Of a DNA stretch of 42,569 bases, positions 21,039-32,826 are shown in pieces. The stretch is from positions 1-42,569 of the forward strand of contig MU404238.1 of assembly GCA_022695795.1 (NCBI GenBank), read 5' to 3'. A program made the translations under genes and the position numbers. The stretch's first letter is position 1, and the number at the start of each line of letters is the position of its first letter. The stretch is from Biscogniauxia marginata. Taxonomy: Eukaryota; Ascomycota; Sordariomycetes; Xylariales; Xylariaceae. Below the pieces are notes generated by a model. That model saw only the letters and a program-made list of their open reading frames with translations. It searched no databases and was not told the origin of the DNA.

Positions 21039-22852
21039 ACGTGCTTTACCAGTACCCTGCGTATATTAGTACCCTGCGCACTTTCCCCTATTTTCTTATA
21101 TTAAAATTAGGATTTAATAACCACAACGTATAGAATTAACTTAAACTACTTAGAATTTGATGAACTTAATATAATTATAGTATCTTGATAAGTACGCGCA
21201 TTATGACTAGTCTCCTCGCAGGTACTATATCGTCGCCTAGAAGGCTGCCCCTCATTTTGCCTACCCCCCTTAGAGCGCTTATCGCGTCGAGCCTGCTTTT
21301 CCCCCCCCTTGACGGACTCGAGTCTTTTTAGCTTTGCGGCGTTTATTAAGTGCCTCATTTGCTGCTTGAAGTGTGCGCACCTCGGCTGATAAAAGCGTTA
21401 TCTTATAAGCTAACATTTTAGTGCTTTTAGCTAACGTCGTTACCGTCTTAAAAATGGGGGTTGGAGAGCTTCTTTAATGACGTGCAATGCGACTCTTTAT
21501 TAAGGTTAACTATAAAAGCGTATTAGTCGCATTATAAGGGGTTTAAGAGACTTAAGGGTTAATGTTAGTCGAGGGGGGTATACTAAGATTCGGAGTTTAT
21601 AACCTCATATCAAGCTTTAAAATTACAGCTTGCGGGTCGAAAGGCACTAAGCCAGCTCCGCGGAATCCAGCCTAGCCATTCTGAGCTGTTATAAAGGCTA
21701 AATAAGCTGTTTTAAAAACGAGGAAGAACTTGACCTTTGTAATATAGTTAATATGAGCCTTAATAAAAGTCTTAATTTATCGATTATATACCTGTTTTAA
21801 GACACTAAAACACCTAATATCCAATGGCTAAGTCAAATAAGAAGAATAAAGAGGTAAATAAAAAGTAATAATGTTATGTGCTTTATAATATTCTTAGAAT
21901 TCCGCCGATTCGTGACTTTTATACCTATTAAGGACAAGCATTCGATATAAACCCTTAACTCAAATAAAAATATATTTATCGAAGTGCTTAAGCCATTCCA
22001 GGCTTATTTTATTATTTGTCCAGCTATTACTAATTAGTTTAATTACTTAGTCGTGTGGAAAGCCGCTCTTAATATACCAACTTATAAAATAATTCTTCTT
22101 TTAAACCACTAAAAACGAAGAGATACTTTAACCTTCGCTATTAATATAAGTAATTACTATTGCTTATTCCCGATTGCCTAGCTAAACTACCTTACTTTTA
22201 TTACGTCGATTTACGCGAGTTATAACTATTACCGAAGAGATTACACTCATTATAAAACCTGTCTCGTCGAAGTTATAAAAATCAAAGTTCTAGATACCAT
22301 ATTTCGCCCGCATATTCTTAACTAATCAAAACCACGCGCTAATTAACTCTAGATCTTCGTATAAGGCTCTTTAGAAGTCATAAACGCGATTAAAACGCGT
22401 TTTTAACTCTAGTCGTCGTTATACGAATCGATATGCCCAATTCTTCTCGATACGTAATGCCCCTCGAGATTTAAGTAGAAAATTTACTATATCTTTAACA
22501 CTAGCGAGCCGAGGCGCAAAACCTCGAGAATCTAAATCGAGTATATATCGAATAATCGTATCCTCTTTTACTTTATTTAGTTTAAGGTTTAAGGGTAAAC
22601 GTTTGTCAAGAGAAGTGTAACTATTTATTCTAAGTCGAAGCGTAAATTCGGGAACTTTATAGATTTTCGTAATAAACCGACGACTTAGCTTTTTAAATAA
22701 ACAAATAACCTCGATAGCTAAGATGATTCGTGCTTCCTGGGTTTGAATTTCCATTTATAGTTATTAAGAAAACGCGTGTTAAAGTTTATGGGGTATAAAA
22801 TAAAGGAAAGTGCGTAAGGTACTGATATGCGCAGGGTACTAGTAAAGCACGT
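21039..22852 (-). mobile_element. Fot1/pogo-type transposon, 1814 bp, inactivated
   Basis: Inverted repeats of about 45-55 bp begin ACGTGCTTTACCAGTACCCT on the left and, inverted, ACGTGCTTTACTAGTACCCT on the right. Each contains the unit AGTACC(C/T)T(G/A)CG twice. TA dinucleotides flank both ends (21037-21038 and 22853-22854), the target duplication of Tc1/mariner-superfamily elements. The length and the single transposase gene on the minus strand match Fot1-like elements of fungi. It retains far more G and C than the families around it, so it arrived later or met fewer rounds of RIP. Confidence 0.95.
21146..22754 (-). pseudogene. Fot1/pogo transposase, broken by stops and a frameshift
   Basis: The frame starts at ATG 22754 and its first 111 codons are open. 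They carry a psq-like helix-turn-helix and a CENP-B-type DNA-binding region ending RYILDLDSRGFAPRLASV and EKNWAYRFV. The same frame then continues, interrupted by about nineteen stops, through the DDE domain: NFDETGF with D163, VLNRYKSH with N276 where the family has aspartate, and PLDIRCF with D312. Thirty-five residues separate 276 and 312, the DD35D spacing. The C-terminal part reads TLQAANEALNKRRKAKKTRV, then a run of eight G (21301-21308) shifts the frame by one, and the tail with a degraded zinc knuckle (STCEETSHNARTYQ) is in the next frame. Stops sit where Gln or Trp is expected, as RIP predicts. It cannot be functional. Confidence 0.93.
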
Positions 22853-22854
22853 TA

Positions 22855-23690
22855 TATTAAAAAGTTTTAATAATGTTTTAAGAAAGAAGGGAAAAGGGAA
22901 AAGGGAAAAGGATTTTTTAAATTTTTTAAAATAAATATATAATAATTATTTATAAGATTTAATAAATCGTTATTATATTTATGTTATAAAAAAACTTTTT
23001 AATTAGCTTTATAAAAATATTTATTATTATAATAATTATTTTAAATATATAAATTAAGTTTTATATAATTAAATCAATTCTTTTTAATTTTAAAATTTTT
23101 TAATTATATTACTTTTTATATAAAAAGCGTATATTCTTTTTTAAATCTTAATATAAATTAAGTATTATAAAAAGTTAAAACACTTATAATAACTTATAAA
23201 ATATTACCATAATTTAGTTTTATTATAAATAAAATAAAAATGAAAATAAATTTTTATAAGTATTCTAAATATTTATAATTGATTTATAAAAATTCTTTTA
23301 TTATTAATATATAAAATAGCTTTATCACGAGATAAAATTACTCGTTTTCGAAAAATAAATTATATTTTTAATAAGCGTCGTAAAATAAAAAATAAATCAT
23401 TAAGAAAGTACTTAATATAAAAAAAGAATAACTTTATAAGTTAAAAAAACTAATATTATAATTAATATACGTATTTATATAATAAATAAAGAAGTATTTA
23501 GCGATTTAAATTTCGAGAAATTTTGATTAATTTTAATTTTAAAAGGTTTTAACTCGTAAAATGTAATAAATTAATTAACTTAAATTACGCGTTAAAAACT
23601 AAAAACTTAATATAAATGGAGTATTTAGTTTTTAAAGTATAAATCTAAAAAAACGATTTAAATAATAATAATTATTAGGTATTAGTTTCT
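22855..23690. repeat. Right-hand fragment of a 2-kb TIR element
   Basis: Matches 14240-15130 of the complete element in the same orientation, including the ATAAAATTACTCGTTTTCGA and TTAATAAGCG(T/A)CGTAAAA blocks, and stops near 23685 (AATAATAATTATTA) short of the terminus. A purine-rich run (AAGGGAAAAGGGAAAAGG) lies at about 22890-22910. No coding sequence. Confidence 0.6.
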
Positions 23691-23788
23691 TCGTTTATTA
23701 CTTCATTACATGTATGCTGTCACCGATAGACCTTTACCGATCCACTTGTTAGCTTATACATCTTCTTTTTATAACTACACTTCTTAAT
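23691..23788. other. Short patch of near-normal composition
   Basis: About 100 bp with intact CpA and TpG (for example ATGTATGCTGTCACCGATAG) between two AT-rich elements. No open frame or RNA structure is evident. It may be original unique DNA trapped between insertions. Confidence 0.4.
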
Positions 23789-25894
23789 TAACGTATCACA
23801 CAGCGAGTAAACAAAACAAGCTCGCGAACGAAATTTCATAATTATCACACTTCTAACCATTAAAAATTATTTACGTCACATCGAAATTAATTAATAATTA
23901 CTATTATTTAAACCGTCTTATTCTGCTTTATACTTTAAAAATTAAATACTTTTTTTATATTAAGTTTTTAGTTTCTTAAAACGTAATTTATGTTATTTAG
24001 CTAAAAATTAATATATTTTTTTTTAAATTTTTATATTAATTAACTTAATTTAATAACTAAAAATATTATTAAAAACTCGAATTAATCGTGTTATTACTTA
24101 TAAATAACATTATTTAGATATTAGTTTTTATTAGCTATTAAAAATTTACGATGTTCTTAATATTATATTACGACGATAATTTAAAGATATATTTACGCGA
24201 TTAATTATTATATTAAATTTCCGAAAACTTATATTTCACGAAAAAGCTATAATCGTTTAACGTATTATTAACTTAAATAATCGATTATTTTTTTCTCGTT
24301 TTTATTACGTTATCAAGATAGTAAATATCTTACTACGTAACCGCGACGTAAAGCGCGTTAAATAAAACTAAGCTTTTAATTTTATACGGCGACAAAAAAC
24401 CTTTTAAACGCGTTTAAATAAACGAATCGATCATTAAAAAGCTTTTTACGAAAACCTAAATATATACCGAAAATGATATAAATTAATACGTAATACGATT
24501 ACAAAGCATAATATTTAAAAAGAAAATATATATAATTTTAACGAGATAAAATTTATAATTAAAATAATTATTAAAACTAATATAATAATAATAAATGTAA
24601 AACAATATAAATAATTATAATTATTTAAATTATAAGTATTATTAATTACTTTTTATTATTATATATTATTTTAATTAAAAAAACATTTCGCTTCGTAATA
24701 TCGCGATAACTTATTATTATTAAAAAAATAAAATTACGATATTAAATAATAACTAAATTACAAATAAACTTAATATAAACTTTATAAAGCATTTTTATAA
24801 ATATATAAAAAAGAAAACGAAAAAAACTACGCACTTTTTAATTTTAAATAATCACGAGAGTTATTATTATATTAACTTTAAAAACTATTATTATAAAAAA
24901 ATATCGTTATACTTTATATACTTAATTATTCGTTATATAAATTTTAACTTTTTAACTTTATATATTTTAATATTTCAAAATAAATATATAATAACTATTT
25001 ATAAAGTTTAATAAACCGTCACTATATTTACATTATAAAAAAAAGACTTTTATTATTATAATAATTATTTCGAATATATAAATTAGTTTTTTTTAATTTA
25101 AAAAGGTTATTATTATATTACTTTTTATATAAAAAACGTATATATTCTTTTTTAACCTTAATATAAATTAAGTGTTTTAAAAAGTTAAAATATTTATAAC
25201 AACTCGCAAAATATCTTTATAATTTAATTCTTTTATAAACATTATAAATATTTATAATTAACTTGTAAAAACTATTTTAATATTAATATATAAAATGTTT
25301 TTATTACGAGATAAGATTATTCGTTTTCGAGAAATAAACCATATTTTTAATAAACGACGTAAAACTAAAAATAAGTAATTACAAATAAAAAAATCATTTA
25401 ATATAAAAAAATAACTTTATAAGTTAAAAATAATAATATTATAATTAATAATAAAAAGAAAAGGCCTCGAAAAAAGGTATTAACTAAATAAAAACGATAT
25501 AATATATATAATTAATCTAGTTATAATACGCGTATTTATATAGCGAATAAAAATATGTTTAATAATATAATAAATAAAAAGATATTTAGTAATTTAAATT
25601 TCGAGAAATTATAATTAATTTTATTTATTTATTATTTATTATTTTAATTTTAAGGGGTTTTAACTCGAAAAATATAATAAATTAAATAACATAAATCATG
25701 CTTTAAAAAACCGAATACTTAATATAAAAAAGGTATTTAGTTTTTAAAATATAAAGCAAAATAAGACGGTTCGAATAATAGTAATTATTAATTAATTTCG
25801 ATGCGGCGTAAATGATTTTTAATAATTAAAAGTGTAATAACTATGAAATTTCGTCCGCGAGCTTATTTCGTTTACTCGCTTATGTAATACGTTA
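23789..25894. mobile_element. TIR element of 2.1 kb, variant ends
   Basis: Starts TAACGTATCACACAGCGAGT followed by AACAAGCTCGCGAACGAAAT. It ends with the inverse (ATTTCGTCCGCGAGCTTATT, then CGCTTATGTAATACGTTA). The interior is shared with 13015-15212 and 12021-13014. This copy keeps more CG-rich words than the others. All frames are closed, so no transposase can be read. A leftover terminus of another copy follows at 25895-25980. Confidence 0.75.
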
Positions 25895-26009
25895 TATAAA
25901 TATTTTCTAACAATTAAAACTATAAAAATTATAAAAACTAGTTTACTCGTTTATATAACGTATTTACTTATAAATATGTTAAGTATATTATTTATTTTAA
26001 ATAAATTTT

Positions 26010-26590
26010 CAATTATTAAACCTAAAATTCTAGTTTTATTAATAAAATTATATAACATTTAAATTTAAATAATAAAAATTAATTTTATTCAAAATCAATG
26101 TATAAATAACTTAATTTAATAATTAATATTTTTATTTTAAATATATTTAAAATTATAATAACTTATATAACTATATTACAAAAAACTAGATTTTTAAGTT
26201 AATTATTTTTAAAGTTAATTAATTAATAAGTTTATTTATTTATTTTAACTTAATTATAAATTTTAAGAAACTTTAATTTAAATAATTAAATAACTCTGTA
26301 ATTAATTATTATAAAATTATGTTTTTTAAATTCCAAATTAAATAACTATTTATTTTAATATATTATTTTAAAAATATATATAAAAGGTTTAAATTAAATT
26401 ATAATTAAGTATTTTAAAGGAAAATTTAAAAAGCTTAACTAGTCACTAGTTTTTTATTAGTTATTAACTAATTAACTAATCTTTAATTACTAGTTAATTA
26501 AGGTTTTATTTAAAACTAAACCAGTTAATTAATAATTTAATTAATATTAAACTAATTAATTAAAAACTAATAACTAAAATTATAACCCTG
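26010..26590. mobile_element. Left-truncated non-autonomous hAT element
   Basis: The right end has the subterminal CTAGTCACTAGTTTTTTATT block and finishes ATAACCCTG at 26590. The interior near 26015-26040 (CAATTATTAAACCTAAAATT) matches 41315-41340 of the transposase-bearing copy. No left terminus or target duplication was found: the element is cut where it meets the TIR-family remnant ending near 25980. Confidence 0.75.
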
Positions 26591-26881
26591 GTTATAATGT
26601 TTAAAATTATAATAATTACGAAAATTAATATACTTTTTAAGGTGGGGCTTAGTCTCCTTAGTTTCGCGATAATAAGTGGGTCGTGACTAAGGGTGTTAAG
26701 ACGAGCTGTATAGCGGATCGCGGATCTCCCCGTAGGAGAAATCACGTAACATGCACTCACCCAGCAGGGGTAGTGAGCCTCTATGTAGACGGATCTTCCG
26801 TGCAGTCACCATGAGCTTCAATTCCAGTCTTGGTCGTTGAGATACCGTTTCCAGCACTGTTCTATGCCAACTCTCCATTGA

Positions 26882-27207
26882 ATGAGTTTTCGGAATCAGA
26901 AATTCCCGCATCTGCTAAACTCGTGGATCCAACAATACACAGATTGGCCAGTTCCTAATGTCCCTGGAAAAGTTCGCATATATACCCGCGACAAGGACGA
27001 CATTCCGAAAGTGTCACGGTGTATGGCAATTTCGTTTGGCTGCACTAGGAGCTTGCCTACCTACCTAGTTACGTCTGGATATCTAAGGTGCCAGCTTGTG
27101 AGATCAAGGGAGAATACGTTTATCGATATGTCCTTCGTAACACCACTGAAGATCCATTCGGCGATTCCAAGCTCTTGATTGATCTACCTGGCTTGCCCTT
27201 CAACTAG
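26882..27207 (+). pseudogene. Decayed coding fragment, family unknown
   Basis: Two plus-strand frames together look like one old gene. Frame one opens at 26882 and reads through QQYTDWPVPNVPGKVRIYTR and KDDIPK. Near 27010-27050 the coding-like signal moves to another frame that is open from 27049 and ends KLLIDLPGLPFN with TAG at 27205, after EIKGEYVYRYVLRNTTEDPF. An in-frame TAG at 27046 blocks the second frame upstream, unless a short intron ending CTAG removes it. The alternating hydrophobic pattern suggests beta strands, and an N-T-T sequon is present. I cannot name the family. Confidence 0.35.
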
Positions 27208-27935
27208 GAATTCCGGCCCCAGATATGAGTTTGGCGTTAGTCACTGCAGGACGGATAGGTCTAGTGCCCCCTGGCTATGAGGGGCGAGCCCGCCATTGGT
27301 TAGGGATGAATGTAAGCGGTATATGAGTGTATGGTGGCTGTCGTGGCGGGGGGCCGTGAACGAAGAGTCACCTATTCTCTGTCTCCGAAAACCGAAAAGA
27401 GGGTTTGTCGTGTTCGCCACACTAGACTGTATTTACTAGTGATAGCGAGAAGCCCTCGAGATATTCGCACATGTCTTTTGTAGTGAAGTCGGTGACTAGG
27501 GCCATCACGTAAATGATAATTCTTATCGGGAGACTCGTCTTGAACTAGTAATATACCAATGCCAAGTCAATAATCCACCCATACTTATACTCTTTTCGCG
27601 AGGCGCTTGCTTGCTTCGAGTTGCGTAGAGTGGAGAGGGGTGGAAACATACATATAACACTCGAAATTTCAACCAATCTATCACTAGCATCTCCAATTAT
27701 TCCGACTATTGAGTTACGGCCATGATGTCAGCATTCGGCGAACTAGGGTCCTCCTCCGAATGAAACCGACCAATGATATGCAAAGGTTATAATTCAGTAC
27801 CACCTGTGCCTGCTAGAAAGAGGCATAACAAGGGATATTGTCTCCTGTTGCGTCGTGCCAAGTGGTCGGCAGAATCCTCTAAGATAATACGACTGACACC
27901 TCATATATCATGAGATGCGGTAGAGGAGATATTGC
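27208..27935. other. Intergenic DNA of normal composition
   Basis: Non-repeated-looking sequence between the decayed fragment and the ABM-like gene. I see no open frame worth calling and no RNA gene. It presumably holds the upstream control region of the gene at 28075. Confidence 0.5.
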
Positions 27936-27939
27936 GGCA

Positions 27940-27946
27940 TATAAAA
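27940..27946 (+). promoter_or_regulatory. Likely TATA box of the ABM-like gene
   Basis: TATAAAA lies 129 bp before the ATG at 28075, which leaves room for a transcription start and a leader of 60-100 nt. An open reading without ATG from 28000 would lie too close to this box, which supports 28075 as the start. Confidence 0.5.
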
Positions 27947-28074
27947 CATCTTCTCACGTACAGCTTTGAATGGGATTATTTTAATCAAGTTATTGAAAGG
28001 TGAAAAAAATCGTTTACCTCAACCATCTACCTAAATCGTTTAGCGCAACCTACATATATATATATGATTTAGCT

Positions 28075-28921
28075 ATGTCAAAGCCAGCTTCTCCAGGTTC
28101 GCCTGCCACTCAGATCATTTATCTTGTTATACCAACTACCCACAGCATTGGGGATCTCGACACTGAGGCTGGCCGTTTATGGTCGAAGGCACAAGACATA
28201 GTGGAGCGGAGCGCCGGGTTCCAACGACTATACTGGGGTCGTGGATTTGAGGAACCCGAGAATGTTCAACTTCACATAGGCAAGTAATCAATTTAGCTTT
28301 ATCAACTAAAAACCCTTTTTTGTAACTAAACTTCATAAATTTACAAACTGCACAACCCATATTCTTTATACTCTGAAGTGTTTAGTAGCACCAGTATTAA
28401 CAGTGCGTATAGCTAAGAAGACTCTTCAACATCATCATGACTTTCTCAACTCGCTGGCATACCAGCACGAGCTCCTCCCAATACTTAACCACTTAACCAA
28501 AGATTCAGCGAACAATACTAAAAACCCGGTTATGTTTATTAGACATGCCTACCTCGCAGACCTTACTCCTGGTTGCAAAGCGCTTGGTCGAGTACCTGGC
28601 ATGCCTATAGCCACTGCTGTCGTCCTAGGAACTGACGAGTCTTGGGATGAAGGCGCCTGGCCGCTATGGACTCATGTAGTACGACATGTAAATGGCTGCA
28701 AAGGGGTAGCTGGTGGAAAGATGGTAGAATCACTTGATGGACATGACAAATGCTACCTAGCATATGTCGCTTGGGATTCTGTGAAACGCCATGACGATTA
28801 CCACAATACAAAGCACTTCGCCAGTAGAATGATTATACTTCAGATTGGGAACAAAGGGCTTTCAGAGTATGGGCACATCATATTTGAAGGGGGCCGAGGA
28901 AAAATATCCGCTAAACTATAA
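28075..28921 (+). CDS. Tandem ABM-like (dimeric alpha/beta barrel) protein
   Basis: Predicted exons are 28075-28279 and about 28404-28921, giving about 240 residues. Exon 1 has the first half of an ABM-type domain: strand QIIYLVIPTT, helix DTEAGRLWSKAQDIVERSAG, then FQRLYWGRGFEEPENVQLHI. Exon 2 continues with HHHDFLNSL, a linker, and a second domain with WTHVVRHVNGCKGVAGGKM, CYLAYVAWDSVKRHDDYHNT and a final strand YGHIIFEGG. The W-D-S-x3-H-x2-Y arrangement is typical of antibiotic biosynthesis monooxygenase-like folds. Fungal two-domain versions are mostly uncharacterised; some act in secondary metabolism, but no such cluster is visible here. There is no signal peptide, so it is probably cytosolic. 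The open frame extends upstream to 28000 but begins with GTG there, so I start at the ATG. The GC-type splice donor is unusual. If splicing fails, the gene is a recent pseudogene. Confidence 0.72.
28280..28403 (+). other. Probable GC-AG intron of the ABM-like gene
   Basis: The donor reads ATAG followed by GCAAGT, the classic context of GC-AG introns. The nearby GTAATC at 28284 joins no acceptor in frame. Acceptors at 28385, 28388, 28394, 28403 and 28412 all keep the downstream frame open. I chose 28403 (AACAG), but the exact boundary is uncertain. At about 124 nt it is longer than most introns in such genomes. Confidence 0.55.
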
Positions 28922-29261
28922 AGCTACCAAGGTTACCATATTAAAGAAGACTAATGGTGATATATTTTAACTCGGGAAATTCCAACCCATCTCGATTAAT
29001 ATAGCTTTTCATTCCTTTATAGCCTTATTTAGCTCACTACCTACTTAAATAGGCCACTTAAATGTATTTACAAGGAATCCACTTATATACTTTAAAATTT
29101 AACCATTTTCATTAAAAAGGGAATTTACTTATTAAAAAGTTATTATTAACTACAAACAAGGTTATAATTTAATTATTATAAAAAATTTAAAACTTAAAAG
29201 AAAAACCTTATATAAATTAAATATTAATATACTTTATAAATAAATAGGTTATATAAATAAG
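28922..29261. other. 3' flank of the ABM-like gene passing into AT-rich DNA
   Basis: Composition falls gradually after 28980 and is AT-dominated by about 29100. No poly(A) signal of standard form (AATAAA) stands out, and no gene was seen. Confidence 0.5.
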
Positions 29262-29589
29262 CAGGGTTGTGATTTGATTATTAAATAATGAGATTAATGA
29301 AATAAAAGAAAATTAAATGTATATTAAATTAAAGTTTTTTTAATTAAATAATTAACTTTTTAAAATTTAAAAGTTTTATAATTTAATTAAATAACTTAAT
29401 TATTTTCTTTTCGTTAAAAGTAAACGTTTTTTGTAATAAAAAGTTATAAGTTAAATAACCCGTTAAATAAATAACTTTTTAATTTTATTATTTATTATAA
29501 AATAATTTGAAAATAATAAAGATTTTTAAAGGTATTTTTAAAAGGCTTAGCTAGTTACTAGTTAGTTAGTAACTAAAATCACAACCTTG
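29262..29589. mobile_element. Short non-autonomous hAT element, 328 bp
   Basis: Begins CAGGGTTGTGATTTGATTAT and ends AACTAAAATCACAACCTTG. The right subterminal part (GGCTTAGCTAGTTACTAGTT) matches 3660-3690 of the 901-bp copy. Flanking octamers TAAATAAG and TTAATAAT agree at 6 of 8 positions, so a degraded target duplication is possible. The left subterminal block is largely deleted. Confidence 0.8.
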
Positions 29590-31106
29590 TTAATAATTTT
29601 AGTTAAAAGTATTATATTATTTATAATTAAGTTATTATAACTCGTAAAACGTTTATTTAAAGCTCGATTTAGCTTTTATTTTTTTATTTAATATATTTAA
29701 TTTTATATTGGTTTAATTTTACGTATTAATAATTATTAGTTTATTATTAACCGCCTTATTTATTATCGTATATTTATATTTCGAATAAAGCGTAATAATA
29801 AGGGGTTTGCGACTTAGTTTATTTTTATTATAGTTTAATAATAAAGTATAAAATTAATAATTTTAAAGGTTTAAATTTGATTTTTAATAATATTAAAAGC
29901 GTGTGTTTTAGTAATTAAGGTTTCATGTTAAATTTTATTTAAAACGGGTTTTTATTTATTTATTTTTTAGTTTTTTATTATTATTTAATATGTTTTTTAT
30001 ATGTATTTATAGTTTTTCGTGTATTTATTATATTTTTAAGTACTTATTAGTTATATTTAAAAAGCTAGTTTTTTTTTATTTAGTTTTATAATAAAGAATA
30101 TTTTAATATATATATATATTTTCTTCTTTTTCTTCTTTTTAATTTTTAATTTTAGTATTAAGAATAAGTTGCTTATTTTCGCGTTTTATAACTTAAAAAA
30201 ACTAAATTGAAAATATATTATATAATTAATCGTATTAAGCTAAAAAGGCGAGCTAATATGTTTATATATTTATTATTTAAGTAACTCGAAATAAATTAAT
30301 AAATTTTAAAGTTAATTTATAATATTTAATTCGTAAAATTTTTATTAATAAACTAATAAGTTATTTTACTTTAAAGAATAAGTGTTTATATATATTATTA
30401 TAATATTTTATATATATTTTCGTTCGCGTTTCGTTATTATTTTTATAGTTCTTTGGATTTTTTTTAAGTTTATTAATATATATTTATACGATTAAGACTT
30501 TTTTAACGCGAAGTTATTTTTAACGAGTAAACGAAACTTTAATTTATAACCGTATAAAGCTTTAAAAGGCGTTATTTGTATTATATTATTAATAATAAAG
30601 ATTATTACGAAAAACGCCTCGAGTAATAATTTTAATTATATTATTTGTTTTTTTTAAAAAGCATTTTAAGTATTTTTCGATAATTTAATTTAATTTAATT
30701 TTATTTATTTATTTATTTACTTATTAGATTACGAGTAAAATGTAGTTAATAAGCGCTTTTTTATTTATATAAAATAATATAAGTTTATTTAAAATTAATC
30801 AGTAAATATAAATCTTTTATTTAAAATAATGTTAATTAAGACGTTAAAATAACACTCGATTTCTTTATAAAATAACTTTATTAATTCCGAGTTAGTTATA
30901 TTAATAAAAATAAGAAATTTATTTAAATTGTTATTTTTATAAATCGATTTATAATTACTAAGGTTATATTTAATTTTTAATTTTTATATTAAATAAAAAA
31001 TAACTTAATAATAAAATTTATAAATACCTTTTTATAAGTATTAAGTTCGTTATAAAGTTAATAATATTTTGTTTTTATTTTAAAATAAATATTATAATTT
31101 TTTATA
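29590..31106. repeat. RIP-mutated stretch, T-rich on the plus strand
   Basis: Heavily mutated repeat DNA with T in excess over A on this strand in places (for example 29900-30130). Remaining C is mostly in CG. No coding motif or terminal repeat was identified. Confidence 0.5.
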
Positions 31107-32826
31107 TAACATGTCTTATAAGCAAGTAGGCTATATAAGCGAGTAAACTAGTTTTTATAACTTTCGTATTTTTAATTATTAAAAAACATTTACGCGACAT
31201 TAAAATTAATTAATAATTATTATTATTTAAATCGTTTTTTTAGTTTTACGCTTTAAAACCCGAATACTTTTTTTATATTAAGTATTCGGTTTTTTAACGC
31301 GTAATTTAAATTAATTAGTTTATTATAATTTTCAAGTTATAACCCCTTAAAATTAAAACAAAAAATTAATTATAACTCCTTAAAATCTAAATTATTAAAT
31401 ACCTTTTTATTTATTATATAAGTATTACTAATTATATTTTTATTCGTTATATTATTAAATATATTTTTATTTGCTAACATACCACATAAGCGAGTGGACG
31501 AAACAAGCTCGCGAACGAAATGGTTTCTTATATAAAATCGACTTTTTTGGAAATTTATAAATTTACTTATTTATAATAAAATTAAATTATAATAATACCT
31601 TGCGAATTATTATAAAAGTTTTAACTTTTTAAAATACTTGATTTATATCGAAGTTAAAAGAAAATATACGCGCTTTTTATATAAAAAGTAATATAATAAT
31701 ATCTTTTTTTAAATTAAAAAGAATTAATTTAATTACGTAAAACCTAATTTATATATTCGAAATAGTTATTATAATAATAAATATTTTTATAAAGTTAATT
31801 AAAAAGTTTTTTATATAATATAATATTAATAGCGCTTTATTTAAGTCTTTTAAGTAATTATTATATACTTTTTTAAAAATATTAAATCATAAAATTAAAA
31901 AGTTATAATTTATATAATAATATTAAGTTTTTTATAATATTTTTCGAATTTTATAAAATAATAATTCTCGTGATTATTTAAAATTAATAAGTGTTTAAAG
32001 CTTTGTATTTAACTTTTAATATAAAAGTCGAAATGTTTTACGAATTTTATATTAAGTTTATTTATTATTTAGTTATTATTTAATATTTTAATATTACTTT
32101 TTAGTGATAATAAGTTATTATAATATTATAAAGTTAAATGTTTTTTCTTAGTTAATATAATAAATAATAATTTAAATAATTATTTCGAGTATAAACCTTA
32201 TTTCTTTAAAATTATATATATCTTTTTTTAAATTTTATACTTTATAACCGTTTTACGTATTAATTTAAACTATTTTTAATATATATTTAAGTTTTCGTAA
32301 TAATTTTTATCGCCGTGTAAAATTAAAGGTTTAGTTTTTTTTAATATACCTCGCGTCGCATTCGCGTAATAAGAGATTTATCATCACGATAACGTAACTT
32401 AAACGAGAAAAAAATAATTAATTATTTAAATTAATAATATATTAAATAATAATTATTTTTTCGTAAAACGTAAATTTTTAAGTATTTAATTTTATAATTA
32501 ATCCTATAAATATATCGTTATTTCGTTTTTATAATATTATATAAAAGATATTATAAAGTATTACTAATTTACGATAACTTATTTTTAAATAATAATAATA
32601 AACATATTATTTATAAATTAATTTAAATTACGAGTTAAAAAACCGAATACTTAATATAAAAAAAGTATTCGGGTTTTAAAGCGTAAAACTAAAAAAAACG
32701 ATTTAAATAATAATAATTATTAATTAATTTTAATGTCGCGTAAATGTTTTTTAATAATTAAAAATACGAAAGTTATAAAAACTAGTTTACTCGCTTATAT
32801 GACTTACTCGTTTATAAGACACGTTA
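31107..32826. mobile_element. TIR element of 1.7 kb with a nested foldback piece
   Basis: Starts TAACATGTCTTATAAGCAAG and ends CTCGTTTATAAGACACGTTA, with long inverted arms that include AACTAGTTTTTATAACTTTCG and the TACTTTTTTTATATTAAGTA block. At 31475-31566 it contains a piece with the CGAGTGGACGAAACAAGCTC start of the variant foldback arms. The interior is in part inverted relative to 13015-15212 (for example 31690-32100 against 14100-14480). Non-coding. Confidence 0.7.

Noticed and set aside
21031..22860. Bacterial insertion sequence
   Set aside because: The transposase motifs and TIR structure are those of the eukaryotic Fot1/pogo group.
26560..26911. Two minus-strand frames (66 and 71 codons) at the island border
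   Set aside because: The first runs into the hAT terminus and AT-rich DNA, and neither shows a known domain.
28136..28360. Minus-strand 74-codon frame
   Set aside because: It is antisense to exon 1 and the intron of the ABM-like gene.
28605..28811. Minus-strand 68-codon frame
   Set aside because: It is antisense to exon 2 of the ABM-like gene.
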